Position numbers and translations under genes: made by a program. The notes below the pieces were generated by a model. It did not search any database. It saw only the letters and a program-made list of their open reading frames with translations, and was not told where the DNA came from. A stretch of 35,981 nt of DNA from Coriobacteriaceae bacterium. GTDB taxonomy: Bacteria > Actinomycetota > Coriobacteriia > Coriobacteriales > Coriobacteriaceae. Within the stretch, counting starts at the first letter, position 1, and every line of letters begins with the position of its first letter. The stretch lies in NCBI GenBank assembly GCA_902363875.1, contig CABJBO010000023.1, positions 1-35,981 on the forward strand, written 5' to 3'. Of this stretch, positions 14,773 through 25,690 are shown piece after piece.

Positions 14773-17223
14773 CTAGATAAGCCCAAAGTGTTCGAGCGCG
14801 GTGACGACGCCGTCGTGGTCGATGCTGTCGGTGACATAGTCGGCCTTTTCCTTGAGGAAGTCCGGTGCATTGCCCATGGCGATGCCGACGTCGACGGCGT
14901 TCATCAGCGAGATGTCATTGCTGGCATCACCGATGCCATACACCGTTCCATGGTTGGGGTCGAGAGCGTCGAGTACGGACTGGATACCCTCGCGCTTGGT
15001 ACATTCGCGAGGCGAAATCTCGGTCACTTCGAGCTCGAGCTCGTTAAAGCAGAGCAGCGGCTCAAACGTTTGATCCTGAGCGATGCGGTTGGCAAGCGAC
15101 GTGGACATTAAGATCTTGTAGGCGCTGTAATGTTGCAGCTGCGTAATTGCATCGCCCACGGTGCGGGCATATCCGGGGGCGTCGGGCGCATCGGCACCCA
15201 TGCGAACGACGCCATTGAGTCCCTCAAAACGAATCACTTCGTCCGATTGCTCAAGAATGGGAGCAAGACGCTGCAGCATACCGGGCGTCATCGCCAAATC
15301 GCGGATCACGTGTCCCTCAAGTTCGACATAGCCACCCGCGAGGCAGACGATGCCGGTCCAGGGCAGATCGAGCAGCTTTGGATGGATGCAGCTCAGCGTG
15401 CGCCCTGTGCAGATAAACGCCATATTGCCCTTGGCGACAAAATTACGGATGGCTTGCGAGACCGCTTCATTGGGATAGGGGGAGAGGTCTCGCTCGCTCT
15501 CGGGAAGCTCTTGTGCCACTCGAGGGTCTTGCCAGGCGAGTGTTCCGTCGATATCGAAGAAGCAGATATCGCCGCGCTTATGGGCTGCGCTGGCGGCAGG
15601 GGAGGCCGAGGTGGTGGGCACAAATCCCGGCTCGAGGCCCATGATCTGGTCAAAATGCTCTTTAACGCGGGGAACGGAGATGCCGATAATCACCTGGGCG
15701 GTCTTGCCCGTAATGATGAGGCCCTTGGCGCCCACCGCGACAAACGACGCGTTATCTGCAACGATGGAAGGGTCTGCGACCTCGACGCGCAGGCGCGTGG
15801 CGCAGTTGGTTGCGCCCACGATATTGCCAACGCCACCTAAAAGCTGAATTACCCGCTCAGCGAGGACGTGATCTTGATCGGATTGAATACTGACCTCGCC
15901 ATTGGGAGATTGCTCTTTGGCAAAGCCGCTTCCCGTTAAACGATCGATTGCCGCGCGATTGGAGACATGATCCTCGCGGCCCGGCGTCTTAAGGTCATAG
16001 ACCAAGATGAGTGCTCGAAAACTAACAAAAAAGATGAGGCTAAAGGCAAGACCGATACCGAGCGCCAAAAGGTAGGAGCCGGCATGCATTCGCATGAGTG
16101 GGATGAAGTTGAAGGCCGTCATTTCCATGAGACCGCCCGAGAAGATGCCGACGATACCGAAGAAGTTCATGGTCATGGCAAGGCAGGAGGATAGGACGGC
16201 GTAGAGCAAAAAGAGTCCAGGATAGGTGAACATAAAGAGAAACTCGAGCGGCTCGGTGACACCGCAGACCACCGAGGCGACGATGGCGGGCAAAAGGATG
16301 ACCTTAAGGCCGGCGCGGCGTTCGGGTTTGGCGGTGAAATAGAATGCTGCCGCGATGGCGGGAAGGCCAAAGAGCTTGCCCCAGCCGGTGGCGGTAAAAC
16401 CTGCCCAGGGCGCAAGTTCATTTAAAGGGCGCGTGCTATGGGAGAGAATGGGGAGCAGGTTGGTCCACGTGGCGTAAATACCGTCGTGAATGACCAGATT
16501 GTCGTAATAGATGGGCATATAGAGCAGGTGGTGCAGCCCCATGGGCTCGAGTGCTCGCTCCAAAAACACAAAGATGCCCACGCCGAAGGGGCCGACGCCC
16601 GCAAGTGCGTGGCGCAGCGTTTCGGTCACGGCGTATGCGAAGGGCACGATGGCGGCCGAGATGGCGGCAAGGGCAAACACGGCAAAAAAGCTGATGAGGT
16701 AGACCAGCGAGGAACCCGAGAAGGTGCCGAGCCAATCGGGAACCTTGGCATCGTAGAAGCGGTCATGGATGGCGACGACGGTTGCCGATACCGCCAGCGG
16801 GCCGATAATGCCGGTGTCGAGCGTCTTGATGCCGTCGATGACGGTGATACCGCTGGCGGGGGTCAAAGATGATGGGTACTTAAGCCCAAGGTTGTCTCCG
16901 CTCAGCTTAATGATCTCGCTCAAAAAGAAGCAATAGGCAAAATAGGCCACGAGTGCCTCGAGGCAGCAGCGTGCCGGTTGCTTTTGGGCAAGACCGATAG
17001 GCAGCGCTACGGCAAAAAGGAGCGGGAGACGTTTAAAGACCGTCCACGAGCCGCGCTGGATGATGGTCCAGAAAACGTACCAAGGGGTTCCGTATACGGC
17101 GAGGTCACCGACGATGTCTACGGTCGTGGCGAGGGCGGAGATGCCGACCATGAGGCCTGATATAGAAAACAGCATGGCGGGCGCGAACATTGCCCCGCCA
17201 AAGCGTTGGATTTTCTGCAGCAT
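14773..17223 (-). CDS. PTS EIIC-EIIB permease fused to a Cof-type HAD phosphatase
   Basis: An 816-residue three-part protein. Residues ~1-420 are a glucose/maltose-family EIIC membrane domain (FGGAMFAPAML, EPMGLHHLLYMPIYYDN, GVTEPLEFLFMFTYPG). Residues ~450-530 are EIIB, with the phosphorylated Cys at C474 in TNCATRLRV. After a short Ala/Ser linker, residues ~550-816 are a HAD hydrolase with D557-x-D559 (FFDIDGTLAW), the ICTGRT motif, and GIGDASNDISLMNA. EIIC/EIIB import a sugar while phosphorylating it; the HAD part could then remove the phosphate. No EIIA domain is present, so one must act in trans. The start is ATG 17223, with GGAAGG 7 nt upstream; a TTG at 17259 is less likely. Divergent from the GntR gene, with GTTTAAAC sites between. 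The likely substrate is an alpha-glucoside, judging by the EIIC family and neighbours. Confidence 0.9.
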   Translation of the reverse strand: MLQKIQRFGGAMFAPAMLFSISGLMVGISALATTVDIVGDLAVYGTPWYVFWTIIQRGSWTVFKRLPLLFAVALPIGLAQKQPARCCLEALVAYFAYCFFLSEIIKLSGDNLGLKYPSSLTPASGITVIDGIKTLDTGIIGPLAVSATVVAIHDRFYDAKVPDWLGTFSGSSLVYLISFFAVFALAAISAAIVPFAYAVTETLRHALAGVGPFGVGIFVFLERALEPMGLHHLLYMPIYYDNLVIHDGIYATWTNLLPILSHSTRPLNELAPWAGFTATGWGKLFGLPAIAAAFYFTAKPERRAGLKVILLPAIVASVVCGVTEPLEFLFMFTYPGLFLLYAVLSSCLAMTMNFFGIVGIFSGGLMEMTAFNFIPLMRMHAGSYLLALGIGLAFSLIFFVSFRALILVYDLKTPGREDHVSNRAAIDRLTGSGFAKEQSPNGEVSIQSDQDHVLAERVIQLLGGVGNIVGATNCATRLRVEVADPSIVADNASFVAVGAKGLIITGKTAQVIIGISVPRVKEHFDQIMGLEPGFVPTTSASPAASAAHKRGDICFFDIDGTLAWQDPRVAQELPESERDLSPYPNEAVSQAIRNFVAKGNMAFICTGRTLSCIHPKLLDLPWTGIVCLAGGYVELEGHVIRDLAMTPGMLQRLAPILEQSDEVIRFEGLNGVVRMGADAPDAPGYARTVGDAITQLQHYSAYKILMSTSLANRIAQDQTFEPLLCFNELELEVTEISPRECTKREGIQSVLDALDPNHGTVYGIGDASNDISLMNAVDVGIAMGNAPDFLKEKADYVTDSIDHDGVVTALEHFGLI

Positions 17224-17261
17224 AATATGCCTTCCGGATGCAACATGCTGTGCGAGCAAGA

Positions 17262-17273
17262 ACGTTTAAACAA
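17262..17273. promoter_or_regulatory. Candidate operator, PTS-proximal
   Basis: ACGTTTAAACAA matches the shared palindrome TTGTTTAAACAA at 10 of 12 positions. It lies 39 nt before the PTS start codon (minus strand). Confidence 0.5.
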
Positions 17274-17383
17274 TGAACTCATTGTAGAGGACTGGCTGCT
17301 TGCCGCATTGACGGTTTTGATTCGGTCCGATTTGGGTTTCGGGGGAACCGTCGACGGTAAATAATCCGTACTTTACCGATAAT

Positions 17384-17395
17384 CGGTTTAAACAA
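17384..17395. promoter_or_regulatory. Candidate operator, gntR-proximal
   Basis: CGGTTTAAACAA matches TTGTTTAAACAA at 10 of 12 positions. It lies 52 nt before the gntR ATG, where autoregulation would act. Confidence 0.5.
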
Positions 17396-17447
17396 CTTTA
17401 AGAAATGCTATCGTGCCTAGCCATACATATTCATTAGAGGTGAAGTT

Positions 17448-18167
17448 ATGCCAAAAGCGATTTACGAAGGAATCTACCGCGAGATCCGTTCGCGCATCAT
17501 TAACGGGACCTATGCGTTTCAGGAGATGCTGCCAACCGAAGCCGAGCTGACCGCGGAGTTTGGCTGCACGCGCAATACCGTTCGACGCGCCTTGAGCATG
17601 CTGGCCGACCAGATGTTTGTGCAGCCTATACACGGCAAGGGCGTGCGCGTTATTTGGCTTAAGGGCGAAACCGACATGCTGGGCGCACTCGAAGAGGTTG
17701 AGTCGTTTGGCGAGTTCGCAAAACGCAACAATGCCGTCGCATCGACCGAGGTCAAGTCTTTTGAACATTTGATTTGCACTGAGCAACTGTCGCGCCGCCT
17801 TGGCTTTAAGGTGGGCGAGGAGCTGATTCGCGTCGTGCGTGTCCGAAGCCTCAACGGCAGCGCGCGCCAGGTGGACCACGGCTACTTTTTGGAGTCGATC
17901 GCCAAGGGCCTGACCCCCGAGATTGCGGCAAGCTCTATCTACGACTATCTGGAGCACAAGCGTGGCGTCAAAGTGATGGCGAGCCGCCGTACGGTGAGCG
18001 TCGAGCTTGCCAACGATGAGGACTGCAGCTACTTGGACCTTGGCAAGTACAACTGCGTCGCCGTTATGGAGAGCCAGTCGTACACCTCGGACGGCATCTT
18101 ATTTGAGGTGACGCATGCCCGCACGCATCCCGAGATCTTCCACTACCGCGTCAACTCCAAGCGATAG
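17448..18167 (+). CDS. GntR-family regulator with UTRA ligand-binding domain
   Basis: A 239-residue repressor-type protein. Residues ~1-70 form the GntR winged helix (YREIRSRIINGTYAFQEMLPTEAELTAEFGCTRNTVRRAL, with GKGVRV ending the wing). Residues ~85-235 form a UTRA effector domain as in TreR and related HutC-subfamily regulators. AGAGGTGA sits 6 nt before the ATG. It is divergent from the PTS-HAD gene and upstream of the malE operon, and TTGTTTAAACAA-like palindromes lie before all of these, so it probably senses an alpha-glucoside or its phosphate. The effector cannot be read from sequence. Confidence 0.88.
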   Translation: MPKAIYEGIYREIRSRIINGTYAFQEMLPTEAELTAEFGCTRNTVRRALSMLADQMFVQPIHGKGVRVIWLKGETDMLGALEEVESFGEFAKRNNAVASTEVKSFEHLICTEQLSRRLGFKVGEELIRVVRVRSLNGSARQVDHGYFLESIAKGLTPEIAASSIYDYLEHKRGVKVMASRRTVSVELANDEDCSYLDLGKYNCVAVMESQSYTSDGILFEVTHARTHPEIFHYRVNSKR

Positions 18168-18205
18168 CCGGCTAGCTCGCAGCCTGACGAGACTCATGTC
18201 CTCAA

Positions 18206-18260
18206 AGAGAAAACGCCCGGTCAAACCGACGATGCATCGGCTTGACCGGGCGTTTTCTCT
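18206..18260. terminator. Bidirectional terminator after gntR
   Basis: A 19-bp stem beginning AGAGAAAACGCCCGGTCAA is closed by its exact complement at 18242-18260, with a further CCGA/TCGG pair inside. A-rich and T-rich flanks on the two sides let it work in both directions. Confidence 0.88.
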
Positions 18261-18278
18261 GCATTCGATAACAAGTAA

Positions 18279-18290
18279 TTGTTTATACAA
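18279..18290. promoter_or_regulatory. Candidate operator 1 of the malE operon
   Basis: TTGTTTATACAA differs from TTGTTTAAACAA at one position. It lies 195 nt before the malE ATG. Confidence 0.5.
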
Positions 18291-18353
18291 AACTTGTCAA
18301 GTATCAAGTTGAAATTACCGTTCACCGAAGTTTTTCTACCGCTCTAGTAATAC

Positions 18354-18365
18354 TTGTTCAAACAA
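18354..18365. promoter_or_regulatory. Candidate operator 2 of the malE operon
   Basis: TTGTTCAAACAA differs from TTGTTTAAACAA at one position and is centred about 115 nt before malE. A promoter nearby is expected but no clear -35/-10 pair could be fixed. Downstream, GGCGGC-AAAGGGT-GCCGCC (18431-18450 region) can fold in the 5' leader. Confidence 0.55.
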
Positions 18366-18473
18366 CTAGCCAAATAGCGTATTGTACAAATCAGCAAAAG
18401 GGGCAAAGTCCCCGAGCCAATCTCCGAAGGCGGCGGCAAAGGGTGCCGCCACGGTGTGAAAGGGTGGATTGTA

Positions 18474-19790
18474 ATGAAGAACGAAATGAGCAGAAGGCAG
18501 TTCCTGGGCTTCGCTGGCTCCGCGGCTGCGGTTCTTGGTCTGGGTCTCGTGGGCTGTGGTGGTTCTGCCGGCTCCGGCTCCTCTGCTTCTGGTGACGCTG
18601 CCGAGGTCTACTTCCTCCAATTTAAGCCTGAGGTCGACAAGGAGTGGAAGGAGATCGCCAAGGCGTACAAGAAGGAGAAGGGCGTCGAGGTCAAGATCGT
18701 GACCGCCGCCTCCAACACCTACGAGGAGAAGCTCAAGTCCGAGATGTCCAAGAGCTCCGCTCCGACGCTGTTCCAGGTCAACGGCCCCACCGGCCTTAAG
18801 AACTGGAAGGACTACTGCGCCGATCTTTCCGACACCAAGCTCCGCGGTGAGCTCATCGACGACTCCCTGGCGCTGCAGTCCGACGGCAAGGATCTGGGTA
18901 TCGACTGGGTTCAGGAGAGCTACGGCATCATCTACAACAAGGAGCTCCTCGAGAAGGCCGGCTACAAGGCCGAGGACATCAACTCCTTCGACAAGCTGAA
19001 GGCTTGCGCCGATGACATCCAGGCCCGCAAGGACGAGCTCGGCGTTGACGGTGCCTTCACTTCCGCCGGCATGGATGACTCCTCCAGCTGGCGCTACACC
19101 ACGCACCTCGCCAACCTCCCGCTCTACTACGAGTTCGAGAAGGAGCACAATCAGGAGGACGACGAGATCAAGGGCGAGTATCTCGACAACTTTAAGCAGA
19201 TCTTCGACCTGTATATCACCGACTCCACCTGCGATCCTTCGCAGCTCGCCTCCAAGACCGGTGACGACGCCACCAACGAGTTCGCAACCGGCAAGGCCGT
19301 CTTCTACCAGAACGGCTCTTGGGCCTACGCCGACCTCACCAAGGCCGGTATGACCGACGACCAGCTCGGCATGCTGCCGATCTACATCGGCGTCGACGGC
19401 GAGGAGAACCAGGGCCTGTGCTCCGGCGGCGAGAACTACTGGTGCGTCAGCTCCCAGGCTTCCGAGGATGCCCAGAAGGCCACCGAGGACTTCATGTATT
19501 GGTGCGTCACTTCTGACACCGCCACCAGCATCATCGCTGACAAGATGGGTCTGACCGCCCCGTTCAAGAGCGCTAAGGAGACCACCAACGTCTTCTCGCA
19601 GCAGGCCGTTGCTATGGCCAAGGACGGCAAGAAGACCGTCGCTTGGGACTTCGTTTACATCCCCTCCGAGGAGTGGAAGAAGAACCTCAAGCAGGCTCTC
19701 ATCGCTTATGCTGCCGACAACACCAAGTGGGACGGCGTCAAGAACGCCTTCGTCGATGGCTGGAAGACCGAGAAGGCTGCTTCCGAGTAA
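18474..19790 (+). CDS. malE: Sugar ABC transporter substrate-binding lipoprotein (maltodextrin type)
   Basis: An extracellular solute-binding protein anchored by a lipid. The N-terminus has a twin-arginine-like signal (MSRRQFLGFAGSAAA) and a lipobox ending LVGC, followed by a Gly/Ser-rich tether, then a bacterial SBP family 1 fold (ESYGIIYNKELLEKAGY, GKAVFYQNGSWAYADL, NYWCVSS, PFKS). The ATG at 18474 is preferred over GTG 18456 because AGGGTGG lies 6 nt before it. Codon use is strongly C-biased, as expected for an abundant binding protein. It is followed by a stable hairpin and then two permeases. Maltodextrin specificity is inferred from malQ, glgP and malK-like neighbours. Confidence 0.87.
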   Translation: MKNEMSRRQFLGFAGSAAAVLGLGLVGCGGSAGSGSSASGDAAEVYFLQFKPEVDKEWKEIAKAYKKEKGVEVKIVTAASNTYEEKLKSEMSKSSAPTLFQVNGPTGLKNWKDYCADLSDTKLRGELIDDSLALQSDGKDLGIDWVQESYGIIYNKELLEKAGYKAEDINSFDKLKACADDIQARKDELGVDGAFTSAGMDDSSSWRYTTHLANLPLYYEFEKEHNQEDDEIKGEYLDNFKQIFDLYITDSTCDPSQLASKTGDDATNEFATGKAVFYQNGSWAYADLTKAGMTDDQLGMLPIYIGVDGEENQGLCSGGENYWCVSSQASEDAQKATEDFMYWCVTSDTATSIIADKMGLTAPFKSAKETTNVFSQQAVAMAKDGKKTVAWDFVYIPSEEWKKNLKQALIAYAADNTKWDGVKNAFVDGWKTEKAASE

Positions 19791-19820
19791 GCAGTTGCTG
19801 CCCAAGCTATCTGATTAGCG

Positions 19821-19858
19821 ACAGGGGGCGGGCAGACGTAGGTTTGCCCGCCCCCTGC
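19821..19858 (+). promoter_or_regulatory. Strong hairpin between malE and malF
   Basis: CAGGGGGCGGGCA (19822-19834) pairs with TGCCCGCCCCCTG (19845-19857). No T run follows, so it more likely protects the malE message from 3' decay or partly attenuates malFG than fully terminates. Such hairpins commonly raise binding-protein over permease levels. Confidence 0.7.
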
Positions 19859-19877
19859 ATATTGAAAGGACCCTTCT

Positions 19878-20732
19878 ATGGGCAAAGCACTCAAGCGCTG
19901 GTGGCCGCTCTTTATGCTGCCCACGTGCCTGGCGTTTATGATCGGGTTCGTGATTCCCTTTATCCAGGGTTTCTATCTCTCGTTCTGCCAGTTTATTACC
20001 ATCAATAACGCGCACTTTGTCGGTATCGAGAACTACGTGCGCGCGCTGTCCGATCCGCAGTTCTCCACGTCGTTCTTCTTTACCGTGGCGTTTGCCTTCC
20101 TGTCGACGGTGCTCATCAACGTGATCGCGCTGGCCATCGCGCAGGCGCTCACCCGCAAAGCGCTCAAGGGCACCAACATCTTCCGTACGATCTTCTTTAT
20201 GCCTAACCTGATCGGCGGCATCGTGCTGGGCTACATTTGGCAGATTCTGATCAACTGCCTGCTCTCCAACGTGGGCGCCCAGCTCATCGCCCTTAACTCT
20301 GCTGCTGGCTTCTGGGGCCTTATCATCCTGACCCTGTGGCAGCAGGTCGGCTACATGATGATCATCTACATCGCCGGTCTGCAGTCCATCCCGTCTGACT
20401 ACATCGAGGCCGCCAAGGTCGATGGCGCTACGGCATGGCAGACGTTTTGGAAGGTTAAGATCCCCAACCTGATGCCGACCATCACCATCTGCCTGTTCCT
20501 GTCCATCACCAACGGCTTTAAGCTGTTCGACCAGAACCTCGCCCTTACCGGTGGCGCCCCGGCGCACTCCACCGAGATGCTCGCCCTGAACATCTACAAC
20601 ACGTTCTATTCGCGTGCTGGCATCGCATGGCAGGGCATCGGTCAGGCCAAGGCAGTTATCTTCTGCATCCTGGTTGTCGCTATTTCTATGATCCAGCTTA
20701 AGGCCACGAGGTCCAAGGAGGTGCAGCAGTAA
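19878..20732 (+). CDS. malF: Sugar ABC transporter permease (MalF type)
   Basis: This is one half of the membrane channel of the binding-protein-dependent sugar importer. It has six hydrophobic segments, the first at residues ~10-30 (LFMLPTCLAFMIGFVIPF). The cytoplasmic EAA loop that contacts the ATPase reads YIEAAKVDGATAWQTFWKVKIP near residues 175-195. At 284 residues it is the short Gram-positive form, without the large periplasmic loop of E. coli MalF. GAAAGGACC precedes the ATG. Its TAA overlaps the malG ATG by one base. Confidence 0.88.
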   Translation: MGKALKRWWPLFMLPTCLAFMIGFVIPFIQGFYLSFCQFITINNAHFVGIENYVRALSDPQFSTSFFFTVAFAFLSTVLINVIALAIAQALTRKALKGTNIFRTIFFMPNLIGGIVLGYIWQILINCLLSNVGAQLIALNSAAGFWGLIILTLWQQVGYMMIIYIAGLQSIPSDYIEAAKVDGATAWQTFWKVKIPNLMPTITICLFLSITNGFKLFDQNLALTGGAPAHSTEMLALNIYNTFYSRAGIAWQGIGQAKAVIFCILVVAISMIQLKATRSKEVQQ

Positions 20733-21571
20733 TGAAACGCGATAAGGCTATCAACCGCGCGCTCTCGATCTTCTTTACGATTCTGTCGCTCGCATGGATC
20801 TACCCCGTGTTCATGATTGCGCTCAATTCCTTTAAGAAAGCGACCGCAATCAGCACCACCACGGCGTTCGATCTGCTCACGCCCGAGACGTTCAACGGCC
20901 TCGCAAACTACGTGCACGCTCTGAACGAGCAGGGCTTTGCCTCGGCGTTTATGTACTCGCTCATCATCACGGTCACGTCGGTCGTGCTGATTCTGGTGTG
21001 CTGCTCCATGTGCGCTTGGTACGTGGTGCGCGTCAACAGCAAGATCTCGAACTTCTTCTATTACCTGTTCGTCTTCTCGATGGTCGTACCGTTCCAGATG
21101 CTCATGTTCACGCTGTCCAACCTCGCGGACCGCATCGGCTTTAACACGCCGTTTAACATCTGCTTCATCTACCTTGGTTTTGGCGCGGGCCTCGCGGTCT
21201 TTATGTTCGCCGGCTTTGTAAAGAACATCCCGCTCGAGATCGAAGAGGCGGCCATGATCGACGGCTGCAACCCGGTCCAGGTGTTCTTTAAGATCGTCCT
21301 TCCCATTATGAAGCCCACCTATCTTTCGGTCGGTATCCTTGAGACCATGTGGGTCTGGAACGACTATCTGCTGCCCTACCTTACGCTCGACTCCACCAAG
21401 TACAAGACCATTCCTATCTTGATCCAGTACTTCCGTGGCGGCTATGGCCACGTCGAGCTCGGCCCCATGATGGCATGCATCATGATGGTCGTCATCCCCA
21501 TCGTCATCATGTACATCTTCTGCCAGAAGTACATCATTGACGGCGTTGTGGCAGGTGCCGTCAAGGGCTGA
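20732..21571 (+). CDS. malG: Sugar ABC transporter permease (MalG type)
   Basis: The second membrane subunit of the importer, 279 residues with six predicted membrane segments. The EAA loop is EIEEAAMIDGCNPVQVFFKIVLPIMKP. The end shows the usual short C-terminal tail (YIIDGVVAGAVKG). It starts inside the malF stop (TAATG) behind GGAGGTG, so both permeases are made together. The next gene, the ATPase, follows 68 nt later. Confidence 0.9.
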   Translation: MKRDKAINRALSIFFTILSLAWIYPVFMIALNSFKKATAISTTTAFDLLTPETFNGLANYVHALNEQGFASAFMYSLIITVTSVVLILVCCSMCAWYVVRVNSKISNFFYYLFVFSMVVPFQMLMFTLSNLADRIGFNTPFNICFIYLGFGAGLAVFMFAGFVKNIPLEIEEAAMIDGCNPVQVFFKIVLPIMKPTYLSVGILETMWVWNDYLLPYLTLDSTKYKTIPILIQYFRGGYGHVELGPMMACIMMVVIPIVIMYIFCQKYIIDGVVAGAVKG

Positions 21572-21639
21572 TGCCGTAACTGTTTTGCAAGTTTTGGCGG
21601 CGCCCCTCAGCGCGGCGCCGCGTATCGAAAGGTAAAGAC

Positions 21640-22839
21640 ATGGCCGAGATCGTTCTCAAACATGTTCAGAAGGTGTATCCCAACAACGAGTCAAAAAAGA
21701 AGGGCTTCTTTGGCAAAAAGAAGAAGACCGAGGAGAAGAAGCACAACCTTAAGGTTACCGAGGACGGTGTGCTTGCTGTAGAGGACTTCAACCTCACCGT
21801 TCACGACCAGGAGTTCATCGTCCTCGTTGGCCCCTCTGGCTGCGGTAAGTCCACGACGATGCGCATGATCGCCGGCCTGGAGGACATCACCTCGGGCGAT
21901 GTGCTCATCGATGGCAAGCGCGTCAACGACGTCGCTCCCAAGGACCGCGACATCGCCATGGTGTTCCAGAGCTATGCTCTGTATCCCAATATGACGGTGT
22001 ACGAGAACATGGCGTTTACGCTCGAGCTCAAGAAAGTCCCCAAGGACGAGATCGACCGCAAGGTCCGCTCCGCTGCCGAGATCCTGGGTATTACCGAGTA
22101 CCTCGACCGTAAGCCCAAGGCGCTTTCGGGCGGTCAGCGTCAGCGCGTCGCCATCGGCCGAGCCATCGTGCGTGACCCCAAGGTCTTCCTGATGGACGAG
22201 CCGCTGTCCAACCTGGACGCCAAGTTGCGTAACCAGATGCGCGCCGAGCTCATTAAGCTGCGTCACGAGATCAAGGGTACCTTCATCTACGTTACCCACG
22301 ACCAGACCGAGGCTATGACCCTCGGCGACCGTATCGTGGTCATGAAGGACGGCGTCGTCCAGCAGATCGCCACGCCGCAGGAGGTCTTCAACCATCCCGC
22401 GAACATCTTCGTCGCCGGCTTCATCGGCGTGCCGCAGATGAACTTCTTCGATGCCCAGCTGGTGCGCTCGGGCAACGGCTTTACCGTCAAGACCGAGGAT
22501 ATGAACGTGGCGCTCGCCCCCGAGACTTGCGCACGGCTTGCCCTCAACTGGGACGGCGGCGACGTGAAGGAGATTACGGCCGGCGTGCGTCCCGAGCAGA
22601 TCCTGCTTGCCGACAAGGGCGAGGAGGGTGCGCTCCAGGGCACCGTCGAGGTGACCGAGCTCATGGGCTCGACCGAGCATGTCCACGTGACCGCTCCCGA
22701 CGGCCAGTTTGTCCTGATTATCCCCGTCGTCGACCTCGAGGCCAAGGGCGCGCTCAAGGCGGGCGACCCCATCTGGTTCAAGTTCGAGAAGAACGCGACC
22801 CACCTCTTCGATAAGGTCTCTGGCAAGAACCTTATCTAG
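21640..22839 (+). CDS. malK: Sugar ABC transporter ATPase (MalK/MsmX type)
   Basis: This is the energising ATPase of the importer. Walker A is GPSGCGKST, the signature is LSGGQRQRVAIGRAIVRDP, and Walker B is VFLMDEPLSNLDAK; the D-loop and H-loop (THDQTEAMTLGD) follow. The C-terminal ~120 residues are the TOBE/OB domain that can serve as a regulatory platform. An unusual Lys-rich insertion (about residues 14-40, SKKKGFFGKKKKTEEKKH) interrupts the N-terminal beta domain, where family members go straight from VYPN to the next strand. Length 399 aa is otherwise usual. GAAAGGTAAAGAC precedes the ATG. Confidence 0.92.
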   Translation: MAEIVLKHVQKVYPNNESKKKGFFGKKKKTEEKKHNLKVTEDGVLAVEDFNLTVHDQEFIVLVGPSGCGKSTTMRMIAGLEDITSGDVLIDGKRVNDVAPKDRDIAMVFQSYALYPNMTVYENMAFTLELKKVPKDEIDRKVRSAAEILGITEYLDRKPKALSGGQRQRVAIGRAIVRDPKVFLMDEPLSNLDAKLRNQMRAELIKLRHEIKGTFIYVTHDQTEAMTLGDRIVVMKDGVVQQIATPQEVFNHPANIFVAGFIGVPQMNFFDAQLVRSGNGFTVKTEDMNVALAPETCARLALNWDGGDVKEITAGVRPEQILLADKGEEGALQGTVEVTELMGSTEHVHVTAPDGQFVLIIPVVDLEAKGALKAGDPIWFKFEKNATHLFDKVSGKNLI

Positions 22840-22907
22840 GCCCGGTGCATCCAGACCCTCCCTTTGGGCGACTGCGGTATTGCCATCCTTTTGCCGCGGT
22901 CACATAT

Positions 22908-22953
22908 AAGGCTTCCCTCCCGTCCACTGGGCGAGAGGGGAGCCTTTCTTTGT
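22908..22953 (+). terminator. Terminator of the malEFGK operon
   Basis: AAGGCTTCCCTC (22911-22922 region) pairs with GAGGGGAGCCTT (22934-22945 region) and is followed by TCTTTGTG. It lies about 70 nt past the malK stop. Confidence 0.8.
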
Positions 22954-22979
22954 GTTGGGGCTGTCTGGCCGGTCGTTTG

Positions 22980-23034
22980 TCTCGATCTGTAACAGGTGGG
23001 GCCGATTTCGGACGTTAGATGTTACAGATCGAGA
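22980..23034. repeat. 55-bp palindromic unit 1
   Basis: TCTCGATCTGTAACA (22980-22994) and its exact reverse complement (23020-23034) enclose 25 bp. It is the first of three equal-length units and the only one with fully perfect 15-bp arms. Confidence 0.9.
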
Positions 23035-23059
23035 CGGTTCCGCTGAGCTAACCATTTCA

Positions 23060-23114
23060 TCTAAATCTGTAACACCAAAGACGAATTTCAGCTGCTAGAT
23101 GTTACAGATTGAGA
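23060..23114. repeat. 55-bp palindromic unit 2
   Basis: TCTAAATCTGTAACA (23060-23074) and TGTTACAGATTGAGA (23100-23114) enclose 25 bp. The outer bases of the arms have one mismatch. It starts exactly 80 bp after unit 1. Confidence 0.9.
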
Positions 23115-23140
23115 TAAACCCAAGGGGAGGGGCCGGTATG

Positions 23141-23195
23141 TCTCAATCTGTAACAGCTGGGACCGTTTTGGTTGAGTAGTTGTTATGGATCGAGA
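23141..23195. repeat. 55-bp palindromic unit 3
   Basis: TCTCAATCTGTAACA (23141-23155) and TGTTATGGATCGAGA (23181-23195) enclose 25 bp. The right arm has diverged at two positions. It starts 81 bp after unit 2. Confidence 0.85.
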
Positions 23196-23237
23196 TTGTT
23201 TGGCCGAGTCGGATCACAGGGTAACGTGCGGGCACAA

Positions 23238-23270
23238 AAAACGGAGCCGCGTTGCCGTGGCTCCGTTTTC
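23238..23270. terminator. Terminator of glgP (minus strand)
   Basis: AAAACGGAGCC (23238-23248) pairs with GGCTCCGTTTT (23259-23269). Read on the minus strand, the stem ends in a T run, suiting the glgP transcript that ends at 23295. Confidence 0.88.
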
Positions 23271-23294
23271 AAGAGGATGGGCGATGAAACCGAA

Positions 23295-25562
<2,268 letters not shown>

Positions 25563-25690
25563 GTTTCCTCCTGTGATGGGTTGATTACATGTCAGAAATT
25601 CAAAAGAAGCCCGCGCGAGGGATTGGAGTGGCCTCGCGCGGGGAAAACGGACGCGTCCGCACGATGGGGTGGGGTCGGGCGCGGTGGCTC

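Noticed and set aside
18366..19805. 479-residue minus-strand frame
   Set aside because: A codon-bias shadow of malE, which has clear signal, lipobox and family motifs.
22980..23195. CRISPR array
   Set aside because: Units are individual palindromes with internal variation and only three copies; no cas genes nearby.
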